DNA from: Eubacterium barkeri
GTDB lineage: Bacteria > Bacillota > Clostridia > Eubacteriales > Eubacteriaceae
Length of the DNA: 64,000 nt
NCBI RefSeq assembly: GCF_900107125.1
Contig: NZ_FNOU01000004.1
Location: 62,001 to 126,000 of the forward strand
Direction of reading: 5' to 3'
Notes under the pieces: model-generated
The model's database searches: none
What the model was told of the DNA's origin: nothing
Seen by the model: only the letters and a program-made list of their open reading frames with translations
Translations under genes and position numbers: made by a program
Shown here: in pieces, positions 1 through 7,308 of the stretch
Layout: each line of letters starts with the position of its first letter
How positions within the stretch are numbered: position 1 is the stretch's first letter

Positions 1-555
1 GAGGCCCTGCGCAAGGACATTTCTGACCAGGAAAAGGGGCTCTATGCCACCTATAAGAAAAAGATCAAGAGTGAGAAGAAGAAAAAGCCCGCCCGGGCCG
101 TGTCCACCCAGATTGACAAGGGAACCCCGGTTCATATCTACAGCCTTCACCAAGACGGTGAGGTCCTGGAGGTCCTTAAAAAAGAGAAGAAGTATTTTGT
201 CCAGGTGGGCATGCTGAAGATGAAGATTAACATGGACGATGCCGTAGCCATAAAGAAGGAAGCTCCAAAGACGGTGAGACGGCAAAAACCCATTACTTCA
301 GCAGATCGCCACGCCATGGAAACCCGTCTGGATTTACGGGGACGTAACGGGGAAGAATCCTTGTTTCTGGTGGAAAAAATGATTTCCGATGCCCTGGTAT
401 CCGGGACCCATCAGCTGGTCATTCTCCACGGTAAGGGGACAGGGAAGCTGCGTCAGGTCATTCAGGCCTACTTAAAGGATAATCCCTATGTGGAGGATTT
501 TCGGATGGGGGCACCCCATGAAGGGGGAGACGGCGTCACCATTGTTACGCTTTAA
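1..555 (+). CDS. mutS2: MutS2 / Smr-domain protein, C-terminal part only
   Basis: The reading frame is open from the first base of the window, so the start lies outside it; about 184 residues are visible. The visible part begins with a Lys/Glu-rich stretch typical of the MutS2 coiled-coil/KOW linker. It ends with a complete Smr domain, marked by the LDLRG motif and the HGKGTGKLR loop. MutS2 family proteins are ABC-type ATPases that bind branched DNA or, in Bacillus, collided ribosomes; the Smr domain is the nuclease-like part. The ATPase domain cannot be checked here. The frame stops with TAA, followed by the perR promoter about 26 bases later. Confidence 0.9.
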   Translation, partial: EALRKDISDQEKGLYATYKKKIKSEKKKKPARAVSTQIDKGTPVHIYSLHQDGEVLEVLKKEKKYFVQVGMLKMKINMDDAVAIKKEAPKTVRRQKPITSADRHAMETRLDLRGRNGEESLFLVEKMISDALVSGTHQLVILHGKGTGKLRQVIQAYLKDNPYVEDFRMGAPHEGGDGVTIVTL

Positions 556-581
556 ATGGTCCTTTAGAGGCGCGTCCTCCC

Positions 582-618
582 TTGACATTTTGTAAGGTTT
601 AAATTATAATCTTTATAA
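582..618 (+). promoter_or_regulatory. Consensus sigma-A promoter overlapped by a Per box
   Basis: TTGACA at 582-587 and TATAAT at 605-610 are both perfect consensus with a 17-base spacer. The -10 is embedded in TTATAATCTTTATAA (604-618). That matches the Bacillus PerR box TTATAATNATTATAA at every defined position except one. The position implies that the downstream PerR-like protein represses its own promoter. The site is read directly; autoregulation is inferred. Confidence 0.85.
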
Positions 619-654
619 GAAACTATGGTCTAAAAGCACGGGAAGGAGATCCAC

Positions 655-1065
655 ATGAAGGTAAGTGAGGAGCAAGTTAAAAAACGCATTCGGGATGCTG
701 GTTTACGGGCTACCCCTCAGCGCATCCATCTGCTCCGTATTTTGATGGAAACACCGACCCATCCATCCGCAGAAATGTTGATGACGATGTCCAAGGAGGC
801 TGGGTTTGAACTGTCTATTGGAACGGTGTACAACACCCTGGAGTGTTTTGAGGATAAGGGGCTGGTTATTCGGGTTCACGATGCCAGCGAGGTGATGCGC
901 TACGATGCAAAAACAGACTTCCATGTCCATTTAGTGGACCGGGAGCACAATGTCATCATGGACTTTTTTGATGACGAATTAGAAGGGATCATCAAGGGCC
1001 ACCTTAAAGGAAAAGTTCCAGCGGAATTTTCTGCTAAACATATTGACATTTCGCTTTATGCTTGA
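655..1065 (+). CDS. perR: Fur/PerR family transcriptional regulator lacking the zinc-binding cysteines
   Basis: A 136-residue Fur-superfamily repressor, probably a peroxide or metal sensor. The N-terminal winged helix (about 15-75) has the ATPQR and TVYNTL signatures. Aligned by eye to B. subtilis PerR, all five regulatory-metal ligands are present: His36, Asp84, His90, His92 and Asp103. The four structural zinc cysteines are missing: the usual CxxC after the HxH motif reads DREH, and the protein ends before the second CxxC. The only cysteine is Cys64. A GGAAGGAG ribosome site precedes the ATG, and a Per box overlaps the promoter, so autoregulation and PerR (rather than Fur or Zur) identity are likely. 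It is about 10 residues shorter than typical PerR. Confidence 0.85.
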   Translation: MKVSEEQVKKRIRDAGLRATPQRIHLLRILMETPTHPSAEMLMTMSKEAGFELSIGTVYNTLECFEDKGLVIRVHDASEVMRYDAKTDFHVHLVDREHNVIMDFFDDELEGIIKGHLKGKVPAEFSAKHIDISLYA

Positions 1066-1081
1066 GATAGTGTAAAAGCAA

Positions 1082-1128
1082 AAGAAGCTTTCGCCACAGA
1101 GTATCCTCTGGGAGAAAGCTTCTTTTTT
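1082..1128. terminator. Bidirectional terminator between convergent perR and lsrF
   Basis: The arms AGAAGCTTTC (1083-1092) and GAAAGCTTCT (1114-1123) form a 10-bp stem, followed by a run of T on the plus strand. The reverse strand also has a T-rich tail, so it can serve both converging genes. Confidence 0.85.
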
Positions 1129-1136
1129 TCGTGGTG

Positions 1137-2024
1137 TTAGAGGGATTTTTGTAAATCCAGGTAGCATTCGTAGCCCTGGGCACCGGTGGCACCGTGATGG
1201 ACGACCTGGCGGATGGCTTTAATCATGGCCTGGGGATGATCGGCCTGGAAAACATTTCGACCCATATCCACCCCGTGGGCACCGCGTTTAATGGCCTGAT
1301 ATGCCATTTCCAGGGCGTCGGACTCTGGAATCTTCTTTCCGCCGGCAATGACCAGGGGAACGGGACAGGCGGCAGCCACTTCTTCAAAATCCTCACAATA
1401 GTATACCTTGACGATTTGACAGCCAAACTCTGCCAGCATCCGGGTAGCCAGGGAAAAATATTTCTTGTTTCGTTCCATCTGCTTGCCAACAGCCACAACC
1501 CCCAGGGTGGGGATGCCATAGCGGTTGCCCGCGTCGATGGTTCTGACGATGTTATGAATACTCTGACACTCACCGGTATCTCCAATGAAGGTCTGGATGG
1601 CCATACAGGTGGCATTCATTCGGATGGCGTCTTCAATGTCCACGCCGATGACCTCGTGGCTCATGTCATCCCCCACAGAAACAACAGAGCTGCCGGCAGA
1701 GCAGCGCAGGGCGGTGGCTTTTTTACAATCCGGTGGGATACAGGTCCGCAGAGCACCCCGGGTCCCCATGAGGACATCTGCATCAGCCATGAGTGGCGGA
1801 ATGGCTAAGTCCAAACGCTCCAGGCCCTGGGTGGGTCCCATGATATAGCCGTGGTCAAAGGCCAGCATGATGGTATTCCCACTTTGGGGATCGAAGATCT
1901 GGGATAATCGGGATTTCATACCCCAGTCGACATTTTCCATACCTTTAACGTGGAAGGACGTGTTCGCCTGGGGGCGGTCAAATCCAAAATCTTTAGCTTT
2001 TTTATTACCAATATTATCTGCCAT
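1137..2024 (-). CDS. lsrF: LsrF-like class I aldolase/thiolase
   Basis: This 295-residue protein matches E. coli LsrF (3-hydroxy-5-phosphonooxypentane-2,4-dione thiolase) along its full length. Shared motifs include DWGMKSRLSQIF, MLAFDHGY, GPTQGLERLD, VIAGGKK (with the Schiff-base lysine region) and GVDMGRNVFQ. In E. coli the enzyme ends AI-2 catabolism, making DHAP and acetyl-CoA. Here it is the last gene of a dhaL-VOC-dhaK-lsrF operon and none of the other lsr genes (lsrACDBGK) is nearby. Its real substrate may therefore be another phosphorylated ketose or diketone. The start is the ATG at 2024, with GGAGG nine bases upstream. The family call is firm; the substrate is uncertain. Confidence 0.85.
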   Translation of the reverse strand: MADNIGNKKAKDFGFDRPQANTSFHVKGMENVDWGMKSRLSQIFDPQSGNTIMLAFDHGYIMGPTQGLERLDLAIPPLMADADVLMGTRGALRTCIPPDCKKATALRCSAGSSVVSVGDDMSHEVIGVDIEDAIRMNATCMAIQTFIGDTGECQSIHNIVRTIDAGNRYGIPTLGVVAVGKQMERNKKYFSLATRMLAEFGCQIVKVYYCEDFEEVAAACPVPLVIAGGKKIPESDALEMAYQAIKRGAHGVDMGRNVFQADHPQAMIKAIRQVVHHGATGAQGYECYLDLQKSL

Positions 2025-2045
2025 ATGTGTTTTCCTCCATGAATA

Positions 2046-2067
2046 AAGGGCGGTGTTGGCCGCCCTT
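2046..2067 (-). terminator. Intercistronic hairpin between dhaK and lsrF
   Basis: AAGGGCGG and CCGCCCTT form an 8-bp GC-rich stem with a six-base loop in the 62-base gap. On the minus strand it is followed by TTTATT, a weak U-tract. It may be an attenuator or an mRNA-stabilising processing site that sets lsrF expression below dhaK. Confidence 0.5.
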
Positions 2068-2086
2068 GTTTTTTAAAATTCGCGTG

Positions 2087-3088
2087 CTACTGGACAACCT
2101 TATAGGGGGTGTTGCAGGGAGCGTTCCAGTATTTTAATTCCTGCTCGTCGCAGCGGGCCATAAACATTTGGAAGCCTGCGGTTTCCTGGACGGTGAGGAT
2201 TTCACCGACCCAGCTGGCTACAACGTTGATTCCCTTGTCCGCCAGATGTTTATAGGTTTTACGGAACACGATGAGCTGCTCCATAAGGGTGGTGGCACCA
2301 GAACCATTGATAAAGACTAAAACATCTTCTCCGGCTTTTAAGTCGAGATCAGAAATGAGGGCATCGGCCATGATCACAGCGGTTTCATCGGCGGTTTTCA
2401 TGGTCTGACGGCCACCGCCGCCTTCACCATGCTGTCCCATGCCGACTTCCATTTCATCATCCCCTAAGGAAGAAATGACTTCACCATTGGCCGGGTGGGT
2501 CGCTCCTTTGGCTGCCACGGCGATGGTCGCCATATTATCGGCAAATTTCTGGGCAATGGCAGCAACCTCGTCCAGGGATTTGCCCTGGGCAGCAGCGGCA
2601 GCGGCAATCTTATAAACAGCGATGCAACCCACTAAGCCCCGGCGATCATCGGAATTGGAGCGGGGTGCGTTGGAGATATCCTCCTGAGTCACCACCTTGG
2701 CCACGTTGAGGCCAAGCTTTTCCACTTCCTTCATGGTTTTTTTACCGGTGAGCATATCCCCGGCGTGGTTCAGGACGACGAAGAGGACACCGTGGCCCTT
2801 ATCGGCCATTTTGATGGCTTCAATACAGGCCTTGTAGCCTGGAGCAGCAAAGACATCGCCAACGACGGAGATATCGACCATCCCTTCACCGACAAAACCT
2901 TCGATGGCGGGTTCGTGTCCGGAGCCACCAAGGGTGACGATGGTGACACGGTCAGCATCGGCCAGCTTTTTGCTGACGACTAAATTGTTCCCCATAACTT
3001 CCACTAAATCGGGATTGGACAGAGCCAAGCCTTCCAGTAATTCAGCAGTAATGTTTTCAGGTTGATTCAAGAATTTTTTCATAACCAT
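2087..3088 (-). CDS. dhaK: Dihydroxyacetone kinase-type subunit DhaK
   Basis: A 333-residue DhaK-domain protein, the substrate-binding subunit of dihydroxyacetone-type kinases. It forms a covalent hemiaminal with the ketose through an active-site histidine. Visible motifs are GGSGHEP (54-60), VLNHAGD (substrate pocket) and GQHGEGG with the covalent His at 220. The partner subunit DhaL is encoded two genes upstream. No DhaM phosphotransfer subunit is visible, so it is not clear whether the phosphate donor is PEP (through a remote DhaM) or ATP. The neighbouring LsrF aldolase suggests that the kinase product is cleaved rather than sent straight to glycolysis. The first of two ATGs is used, with GGAGGG seven bases upstream. 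Confidence 0.88.
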   Translation of the reverse strand: MVMKKFLNQPENITAELLEGLALSNPDLVEVMGNNLVVSKKLADADRVTIVTLGGSGHEPAIEGFVGEGMVDISVVGDVFAAPGYKACIEAIKMADKGHGVLFVVLNHAGDMLTGKKTMKEVEKLGLNVAKVVTQEDISNAPRSNSDDRRGLVGCIAVYKIAAAAAAQGKSLDEVAAIAQKFADNMATIAVAAKGATHPANGEVISSLGDDEMEVGMGQHGEGGGGRQTMKTADETAVIMADALISDLDLKAGEDVLVFINGSGATTLMEQLIVFRKTYKHLADKGINVVASWVGEILTVQETAGFQMFMARCDEQELKYWNAPCNTPYKVVQ

Positions 3089-3132
3089 AATATTTCCCTC
3101 CCAGTTTGCAATACGATTTAAATACGATTCGA

Positions 3133-3459
3133 TTAGTTTTTAAATTCCATTAATTCCAGACAGGTACCATTGACATCGACAAAGGCGATATCCAGGGTAT
3201 CATCCACGGCCATACGGCCATTTAAAACAGTGGCCCCTTCGTCTTCAACAAATTTGTCGATATTGGGAACCTTATAAGCCACATGGGTTTTATTCACCAC
3301 ATCGGGGTGAAGGGGCGTGCCCTCTTCAAAACGTAAATACTCGAACTTTAAAGGATTATTATCCGGACCAGAGATATAAACCTTTAAGCCCTCGGCATAA
3401 TCCTCGGGGAGCACCGTTTCCTTTACAGGGACTCCAACATGCATGATTTCGTACATCAT
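3133..3459 (-). CDS. VOC (glyoxalase-like) superfamily small protein
   Basis: A 108-residue protein with the paired beta-alpha-beta-beta-beta pattern of the vicinal-oxygen-chelate superfamily. It has an early histidine (MHVGVPV), a central HVAYKV segment and a terminal CLELMEF strand carrying Glu. These are plausible metal ligands, but I cannot assign a reaction. Members act as glyoxalases, epimerases or isomerases on small ketones and aldehydes, which suits its place between dhaL (18-base gap) and dhaK (44-base gap). It could isomerise or epimerise the kinase substrate or product. AAGGAGG precedes two adjacent ATGs (3459 or 3456). Confidence 0.7.
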   Translation of the reverse strand: MMYEIMHVGVPVKETVLPEDYAEGLKVYISGPDNNPLKFEYLRFEEGTPLHPDVVNKTHVAYKVPNIDKFVEDEGATVLNGRMAVDDTLDIAFVDVNGTCLELMEFKN

Positions 3460-3477
3460 CGTACCTCCTTAAACACC

Positions 3478-4101
3478 TTATATTTGATAGCCTTTGGCTA
3501 ATCCTTCAAAAAACAGAGCGAATGTCACAGATCCAGGATCGATATGCCCCAGGGCCCGTTCCCCAATATAGCGGCCCCGGCCGAATTTAGCCAGCATATC
3601 AGCAGTGGCATCAGAACCGGCTTTGGCGGCGGCAGCGGCGGATTCCAGCACCTGGGCTGAAAGTGTATCACTGGAGCGAATAATCTGGATGGCAGGGTAG
3701 ATGGCATCCATCATGGTCTTTCCACCAACCTCTGCACCGGACATATCGTAGAATTCATCGTAGCCACCCAGGAGGATCCTTTTGATAAAGGAATCCGTAT
3801 CCTCTGTGTTATCAGCTGCTTCGGCCATACCACAGAAATAGGACCCGACAAGGGGTGCTGCAGAGCCACCGCTGACATCCTCCAGGACATCATTGAGGGA
3901 CTCCAGGCCTTCCTTCACATCTGTTTTTTCATCCCAGGAATTGACCTGGGACTGGATGGTTTTAGCGATTTTTTCCATGGTGGTGCCATGGTCTCCGTCG
4001 CCCAGGTCACAGTCTAACCGGGTGAGCTCTGGGATGTGATCCAGGATGGTCTGTGCTGAGGTGAGCAGCATGTTCTTAATTTTAATGGGATCGACAGACA
4101 T
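3478..4101 (-). CDS. dhaL: Dihydroxyacetone kinase-type subunit DhaL
   Basis: This is the nucleotide-binding subunit that works with DhaK, with the all-alpha-barrel DhaL fold. The signature CDLGDGDHGTTM supplies the aspartates that hold magnesium and ADP. GGSAAPLVG and GRGRYIGERALGHIDPG near the end are also family motifs. I set the start at the ATG at 4101 (207 residues): GGAGG lies seven bases upstream, whereas the longer frame from 4122 would contain that ribosome site. It is the first gene of the operon and faces the SorC-type regulator. Confidence 0.88.
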   Translation of the reverse strand: MSVDPIKIKNMLLTSAQTILDHIPELTRLDCDLGDGDHGTTMEKIAKTIQSQVNSWDEKTDVKEGLESLNDVLEDVSGGSAAPLVGSYFCGMAEAADNTEDTDSFIKRILLGGYDEFYDMSGAEVGGKTMMDAIYPAIQIIRSSDTLSAQVLESAAAAAKAGSDATADMLAKFGRGRYIGERALGHIDPGSVTFALFFEGLAKGYQI

Positions 4102-4225
4102 ATGTATACCTCCATAGGTCATTTTCTTGCCATCAGTATATCAGCGAAAATAACATTGGTCAAATCATAAAAGCCAATGGAATAAAATTAAACGTAAAAA
4201 TGCCTATATTTAGTATATTATATAG

Positions 4226-4321
4226 CATATGTCAGAATAATGATGGGATAATCCTTATAATTTAAATTGACATATGTTAATTAAATGCTATAATGATTTT
4301 TGATTCTGACTTTTGTCAGAA
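4226..4321. promoter_or_regulatory. Regulator promoter and dyad-rich operator region between dhaL and the SorC-type gene
   Basis: On the plus strand TTGACA (4267-4272) and TATAAT (4289-4294) are spaced by 16 bases and should drive the regulator. CATATGTCA (4226-4234) is the exact reverse complement of TGACATATG (4268-4276), with centres 42 bp apart, close to four helical turns. TTCTGAC (4304-4310) and GTCAGAA (4315-4321) form a second perfect dyad just before the gene, and GTCAGAA also occurs at 4231-4237. These are likely operators allowing loop formation. The dhaL promoter on the minus strand must also lie here, but no clear consensus is visible. Confidence 0.7.
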
Positions 4322-4349
4322 ATAGTGGATATAACATGGAGGACCCTAA

Positions 4350-5333
4350 GTGAAAGAAAAAGAGTTAATCCGATTAATTAAAGCATCCCAGCTTTATTAT
4401 GAACAGAATATGACCCAAGCTGAAATTGCCAAGGAAATGGAGATTTCCAGGCCATCGGTGAGTAATCTTTTAGCCCGGGCCAGAAAAGAGGGATTGGTCA
4501 CTATTACGGTAAAACCCTTTGAAAGCACCACCTTTGGAAAGGCCCAGGTCCTTAGGAATTATTTTGATTTAAAAAGCTGCCAGGTGGTTTCCGTTGGAAG
4601 GACGAAGAAGGAAACGGAGCAGAATATCTCCAATCAGGTGGTGGATACCCTTTTGAGTGTTTTACCCCGAACCCGGGTTTTGGGGTTGGGCTGGGGCTAT
4701 AATATGGGACAGGTTGTCGGAGCGCTTTGTCAGCGGGGGATAAAGGATAAGCCATCCGCAACATTGTGCCCCATGATTGGGACAGCAACCATTCCCCATA
4801 AAGGTTATCACCCCAATGAGCTGTGTACCGATGCATCACAAAAGCTGGGTATTCCGGCAGAATTCTTAATCTCACCCGCCTTCCCAACCACCAGGCAAGA
4901 ATACCGATTATTCATTAATACAGAAAACTATGCTAATATTTATACCCTATGGAAACGCATGGATACCTGTATGGTCACCCTAGGAGGATATCCCTGTGTA
5001 CCGGACCACGCCACTGCCTCCCGTTTTGGACGGCGGCTGGTGTCTGAACGGGCGGTGGGCAATATGCTATCCTTCTTTTTTGATATCCATGGCAATGCCA
5101 TACGGGGAGAAGATGATTGTGCGATTCAAATGCCATTAAAACAACTGGGACGCATCCGGAATTTCATTGGCGTTGCGCCCGCTGGAGGCAGTGCCTCCGC
5201 TGTCATTGGATGTCTGAATACCCATGTGGTTAAGCATTTAGTCATCGATGAAGGTATTGCAGGTGAAGTGGTGAAGTATTTGTATGAAACTGAAAAATTG
5301 GGAAAATTTGATGAGGGTGGGGCAATCCTTTAA
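4350..5333 (+). CDS. SorC/LsrR-family sugar-responsive transcriptional regulator
   Basis: A 327-residue regulator with an N-terminal helix-turn-helix (about 15-50, MTQAEIAKEMEISRPSVS) and a long C-terminal effector domain of the sugar-phosphate-binding SorC type (VLGLGWG, AGGSASAVIGCL). The family includes LsrR, which senses phospho-AI-2, and SorC and CggR, which sense sugar phosphates. Its divergent position makes it the obvious regulator of dhaL-VOC-dhaK-lsrF, with a phosphorylated ketose as a plausible effector. The start is GTG at 4350, with GGAGG seven bases upstream. It has its own sigma-A promoter. Confidence 0.85.
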   Translation: MKEKELIRLIKASQLYYEQNMTQAEIAKEMEISRPSVSNLLARARKEGLVTITVKPFESTTFGKAQVLRNYFDLKSCQVVSVGRTKKETEQNISNQVVDTLLSVLPRTRVLGLGWGYNMGQVVGALCQRGIKDKPSATLCPMIGTATIPHKGYHPNELCTDASQKLGIPAEFLISPAFPTTRQEYRLFINTENYANIYTLWKRMDTCMVTLGGYPCVPDHATASRFGRRLVSERAVGNMLSFFFDIHGNAIRGEDDCAIQMPLKQLGRIRNFIGVAPAGGSASAVIGCLNTHVVKHLVIDEGIAGEVVKYLYETEKLGKFDEGGAIL

Positions 5334-5350
5334 GGCTTTTCTTTAGGATA

Positions 5351-5379
5351 TTGATTTTTTGTAAATAATAAGTTATAAT
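5351..5379 (+). promoter_or_regulatory. Sigma-A promoter of the M23 peptidase gene
   Basis: TTGATT (5351-5356) and TATAAT (5374-5379) are separated by 17 bases, about 65 bases ahead of the coding start. Confidence 0.75.
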
Positions 5380-5443
5380 TGTTACAAGTTCGAAACAAAT
5401 AGGGAAAGACGAAAACGAAGGAAGGCGGTGGATCCGTATTAAA

Positions 5444-6811
5444 GTGAGAAAGAGTGTCACAGACCAGAAGGTCTGTGGGTTGTTGGAGAAAAGAGAATGG
5501 GTACTCATTGTGGGTGCTGTTTTAGTCCTGTTCATTGGACTGTTTTCTACTTTTGGAATGGGTTATCAGATTAGCATGGATGGTCGAATCATTGGCTATA
5601 CTAAGGACACCCAGGCATTTACAGACAGCTTGACCCGAATTGATGATATTATGAAGGCGGCATATGGTGTTGATACCGCCAAGGTTTCCGACGAATTTCA
5701 AATCCAGCATGTTCCAGTGTTTGACAAGGTGGAAAGCAGTGAGTCGGATTTTACCAGGGAACTCGTTGCAAAGGATCATGATGTGAGTGTTTCTGGTGTT
5801 GCCATGTCCATTGATGGAAAAGCAGCGGGTAATTTTGTTTCAGAAAAACAGGCCCAGGAAGCCCTGGAGGCAGCGGTTAAGACGAGTGCTGTAGTGGGTG
5901 AAAATGACCGAGTCGTCAATTATCAGATACACTCAAACATTACTTATCAGGATAAAACCTTCGATGTGACGGAAGTCAGACCCACAAAGGAATGGGGGAC
6001 GCTTTTGGCAGCTGGACCGTCAGCGTCAGAAGCCACCACTGTTCAGACCGTGGCTTCTGCAGGAGTTGGTCAACAGGTCAATCGTGGCGCGGTGACAGCA
6101 CTGGATAAGGTGGTCGAAGCTGAATCAGTACAGTCTGAAGCAGAAGAAACGCCTGTACTGAAGATGGATGTCACAAAGCAGTCGGTGATTAAAGAGGCCA
6201 TTCCCTACGATGTTGTACGGCAGGAAGATTCCAGTCTTTATGTCGGGCAGATCCAAATCCGTCAGCCTGGTCAGGCTGGGGTTCGGGAGCATGTGGTGGA
6301 ATCCCAGTATGTCGACGGCGTTGTCACGACTCAGACCCAATTGTCTGAGACCGTGACCAAGGAACCCGTTGCCCAGATTATTGCTGTTGGAAATAATACC
6401 TATCCCACTATGGGGGCAAAAAAGGGAGATTTCATTCTCCCCGCGTCGGGAGATGTTACCTCAACGGATAAAAGCGGCAGTCATGCCGGCTACAAGGCCA
6501 TTGATATTGCCGCCGCCCAGGGAACCCCGATTTACGCACCAAAGGATGGAACAGTGACCATGGCCCAGGAATACGGCAGTTACGGTTTAACCGTCCAGGT
6601 TGAGGCGGATGACGGGACCGTTTTCCTCATGGCCCATAACTCCGAGTTTAAATGCAGCGCAGGTGATCGCGTGAGTAAAGGTCAGGTTATAGCCCTTATG
6701 GGCAGCACCGGAAATTCATCCGGGCCCCATTGTCATTTTGAAATCCGAATTGGGGGAACCCAGCAATGTATTACGGATTATTTTGATTTAGGCCTGGGGG
6801 ATATTGTATAA
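5444..6811 (+). CDS. Membrane-anchored G5 / M23 family peptidase
   Basis: About 455 residues. One N-terminal transmembrane segment (about 18-40) anchors a long extracytoplasmic part. A G5-like domain (about 240-320) is followed by a C-terminal LytM/M23 metallopeptidase domain (about 335-450). The zinc and catalytic residues are in SHAGYKAIDIA, LMAHNSEF and GPHCHFEI, all of which look intact. Such enzymes cut peptidoglycan cross-bridges or activate partner hydrolases. The GTG at 5444 is an uncertain start: the purine-rich AAGGCGGTGG lies about 15 bases upstream, slightly far, and no ATG is available. It is a single gene closed by a strong terminator. Confidence 0.8.
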   Translation: MRKSVTDQKVCGLLEKREWVLIVGAVLVLFIGLFSTFGMGYQISMDGRIIGYTKDTQAFTDSLTRIDDIMKAAYGVDTAKVSDEFQIQHVPVFDKVESSESDFTRELVAKDHDVSVSGVAMSIDGKAAGNFVSEKQAQEALEAAVKTSAVVGENDRVVNYQIHSNITYQDKTFDVTEVRPTKEWGTLLAAGPSASEATTVQTVASAGVGQQVNRGAVTALDKVVEAESVQSEAEETPVLKMDVTKQSVIKEAIPYDVVRQEDSSLYVGQIQIRQPGQAGVREHVVESQYVDGVVTTQTQLSETVTKEPVAQIIAVGNNTYPTMGAKKGDFILPASGDVTSTDKSGSHAGYKAIDIAAAQGTPIYAPKDGTVTMAQEYGSYGLTVQVEADDGTVFLMAHNSEFKCSAGDRVSKGQVIALMGSTGNSSGPHCHFEIRIGGTQQCITDYFDLGLGDIV

Positions 6812-6820
6812 AAAGAAGGA

Positions 6821-6860
6821 AAGAACGCTAAAGTGGCCTTGGCCCAAGGCGTTCTTTTTC
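6821..6860 (+). terminator. Rho-independent terminator after the M23 peptidase gene
   Basis: The arms AAGAACGC (6821-6828) and GCGTTCTT (6849-6856), with an inner GGCC-rich hairpin, end in a T-run. Confidence 0.85.
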
Positions 6861-6936
6861 GTAAAAAGGCTAACAAAATTGTGACACTTATGTTACAATG
6901 AAAAAGAATCACTGAAAAGTAGAGGATTGGAAAACA

Positions 6937-7296
6937 ATGAAAAATATTTATGATGAAGCACATAACCTGGCACAAGCCATCAAAGAATCACCCGAGGGAC
7001 AACGTTTCCGGGAAGCACAAGACCGTTTGAAAGCTAGTCCGGACAGCGAACGGATGGCCAAGGATTTTTTTGCAAAGCAGATGATGGTACAGACCAGACA
7101 GATGATGGGACAGGAATTATCCCAGGAAGAAATTGCGGATTTTAACATTCAGGCAACGGCGGTTATGGGGAATCCCGATGTGGCCCAATATATTCAGGCA
7201 CAAATGGCCTTTATCACCATTTATCAGGACGTCCTTAAAATCGTTAACGATGCCGCCGGAATCGATATGGATTTCTTTGGAAATGCCGGTGCTTAG
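6937..7296 (+). CDS. ylbF: YlbF/YmcA family protein
   Basis: A 119-residue, largely helical protein of the YlbF/YmcA family (Com_YlbF). In Bacillus these proteins form a complex with YaaT that carries Fe-S clusters and adjusts RNase Y activity, affecting competence, biofilm and sporulation. The YDEAHNLAQAIKES start and the alpha-helical DFNIQATAVMGNPDV region fit the family. It lies 12 bases ahead of mltG in a probable ylbF-mltG-trhP operon. The single paralogue here could be YlbF- or YmcA-like, which I cannot separate. Confidence 0.8.
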   Translation: MKNIYDEAHNLAQAIKESPEGQRFREAQDRLKASPDSERMAKDFFAKQMMVQTRQMMGQELSQEEIADFNIQATAVMGNPDVAQYIQAQMAFITIYQDVLKIVNDAAGIDMDFFGNAGA

Positions 7297-7308
7297 AGGA
7301 TAACGCTA

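Noticed and set aside
1194-1808. A 204-codon open frame opposite lsrF
   Set aside because: It has no ribosome site and lies wholly antisense to a gene with a full family match; GC-rich codon structure creates the frame.
6879-6898. TTGTGA-N8-TTACAA as a Rex operator
   Set aside because: The gap is two bases too long for the usual 18-bp Rex site, and the downstream gene (ylbF) gives no redox link.
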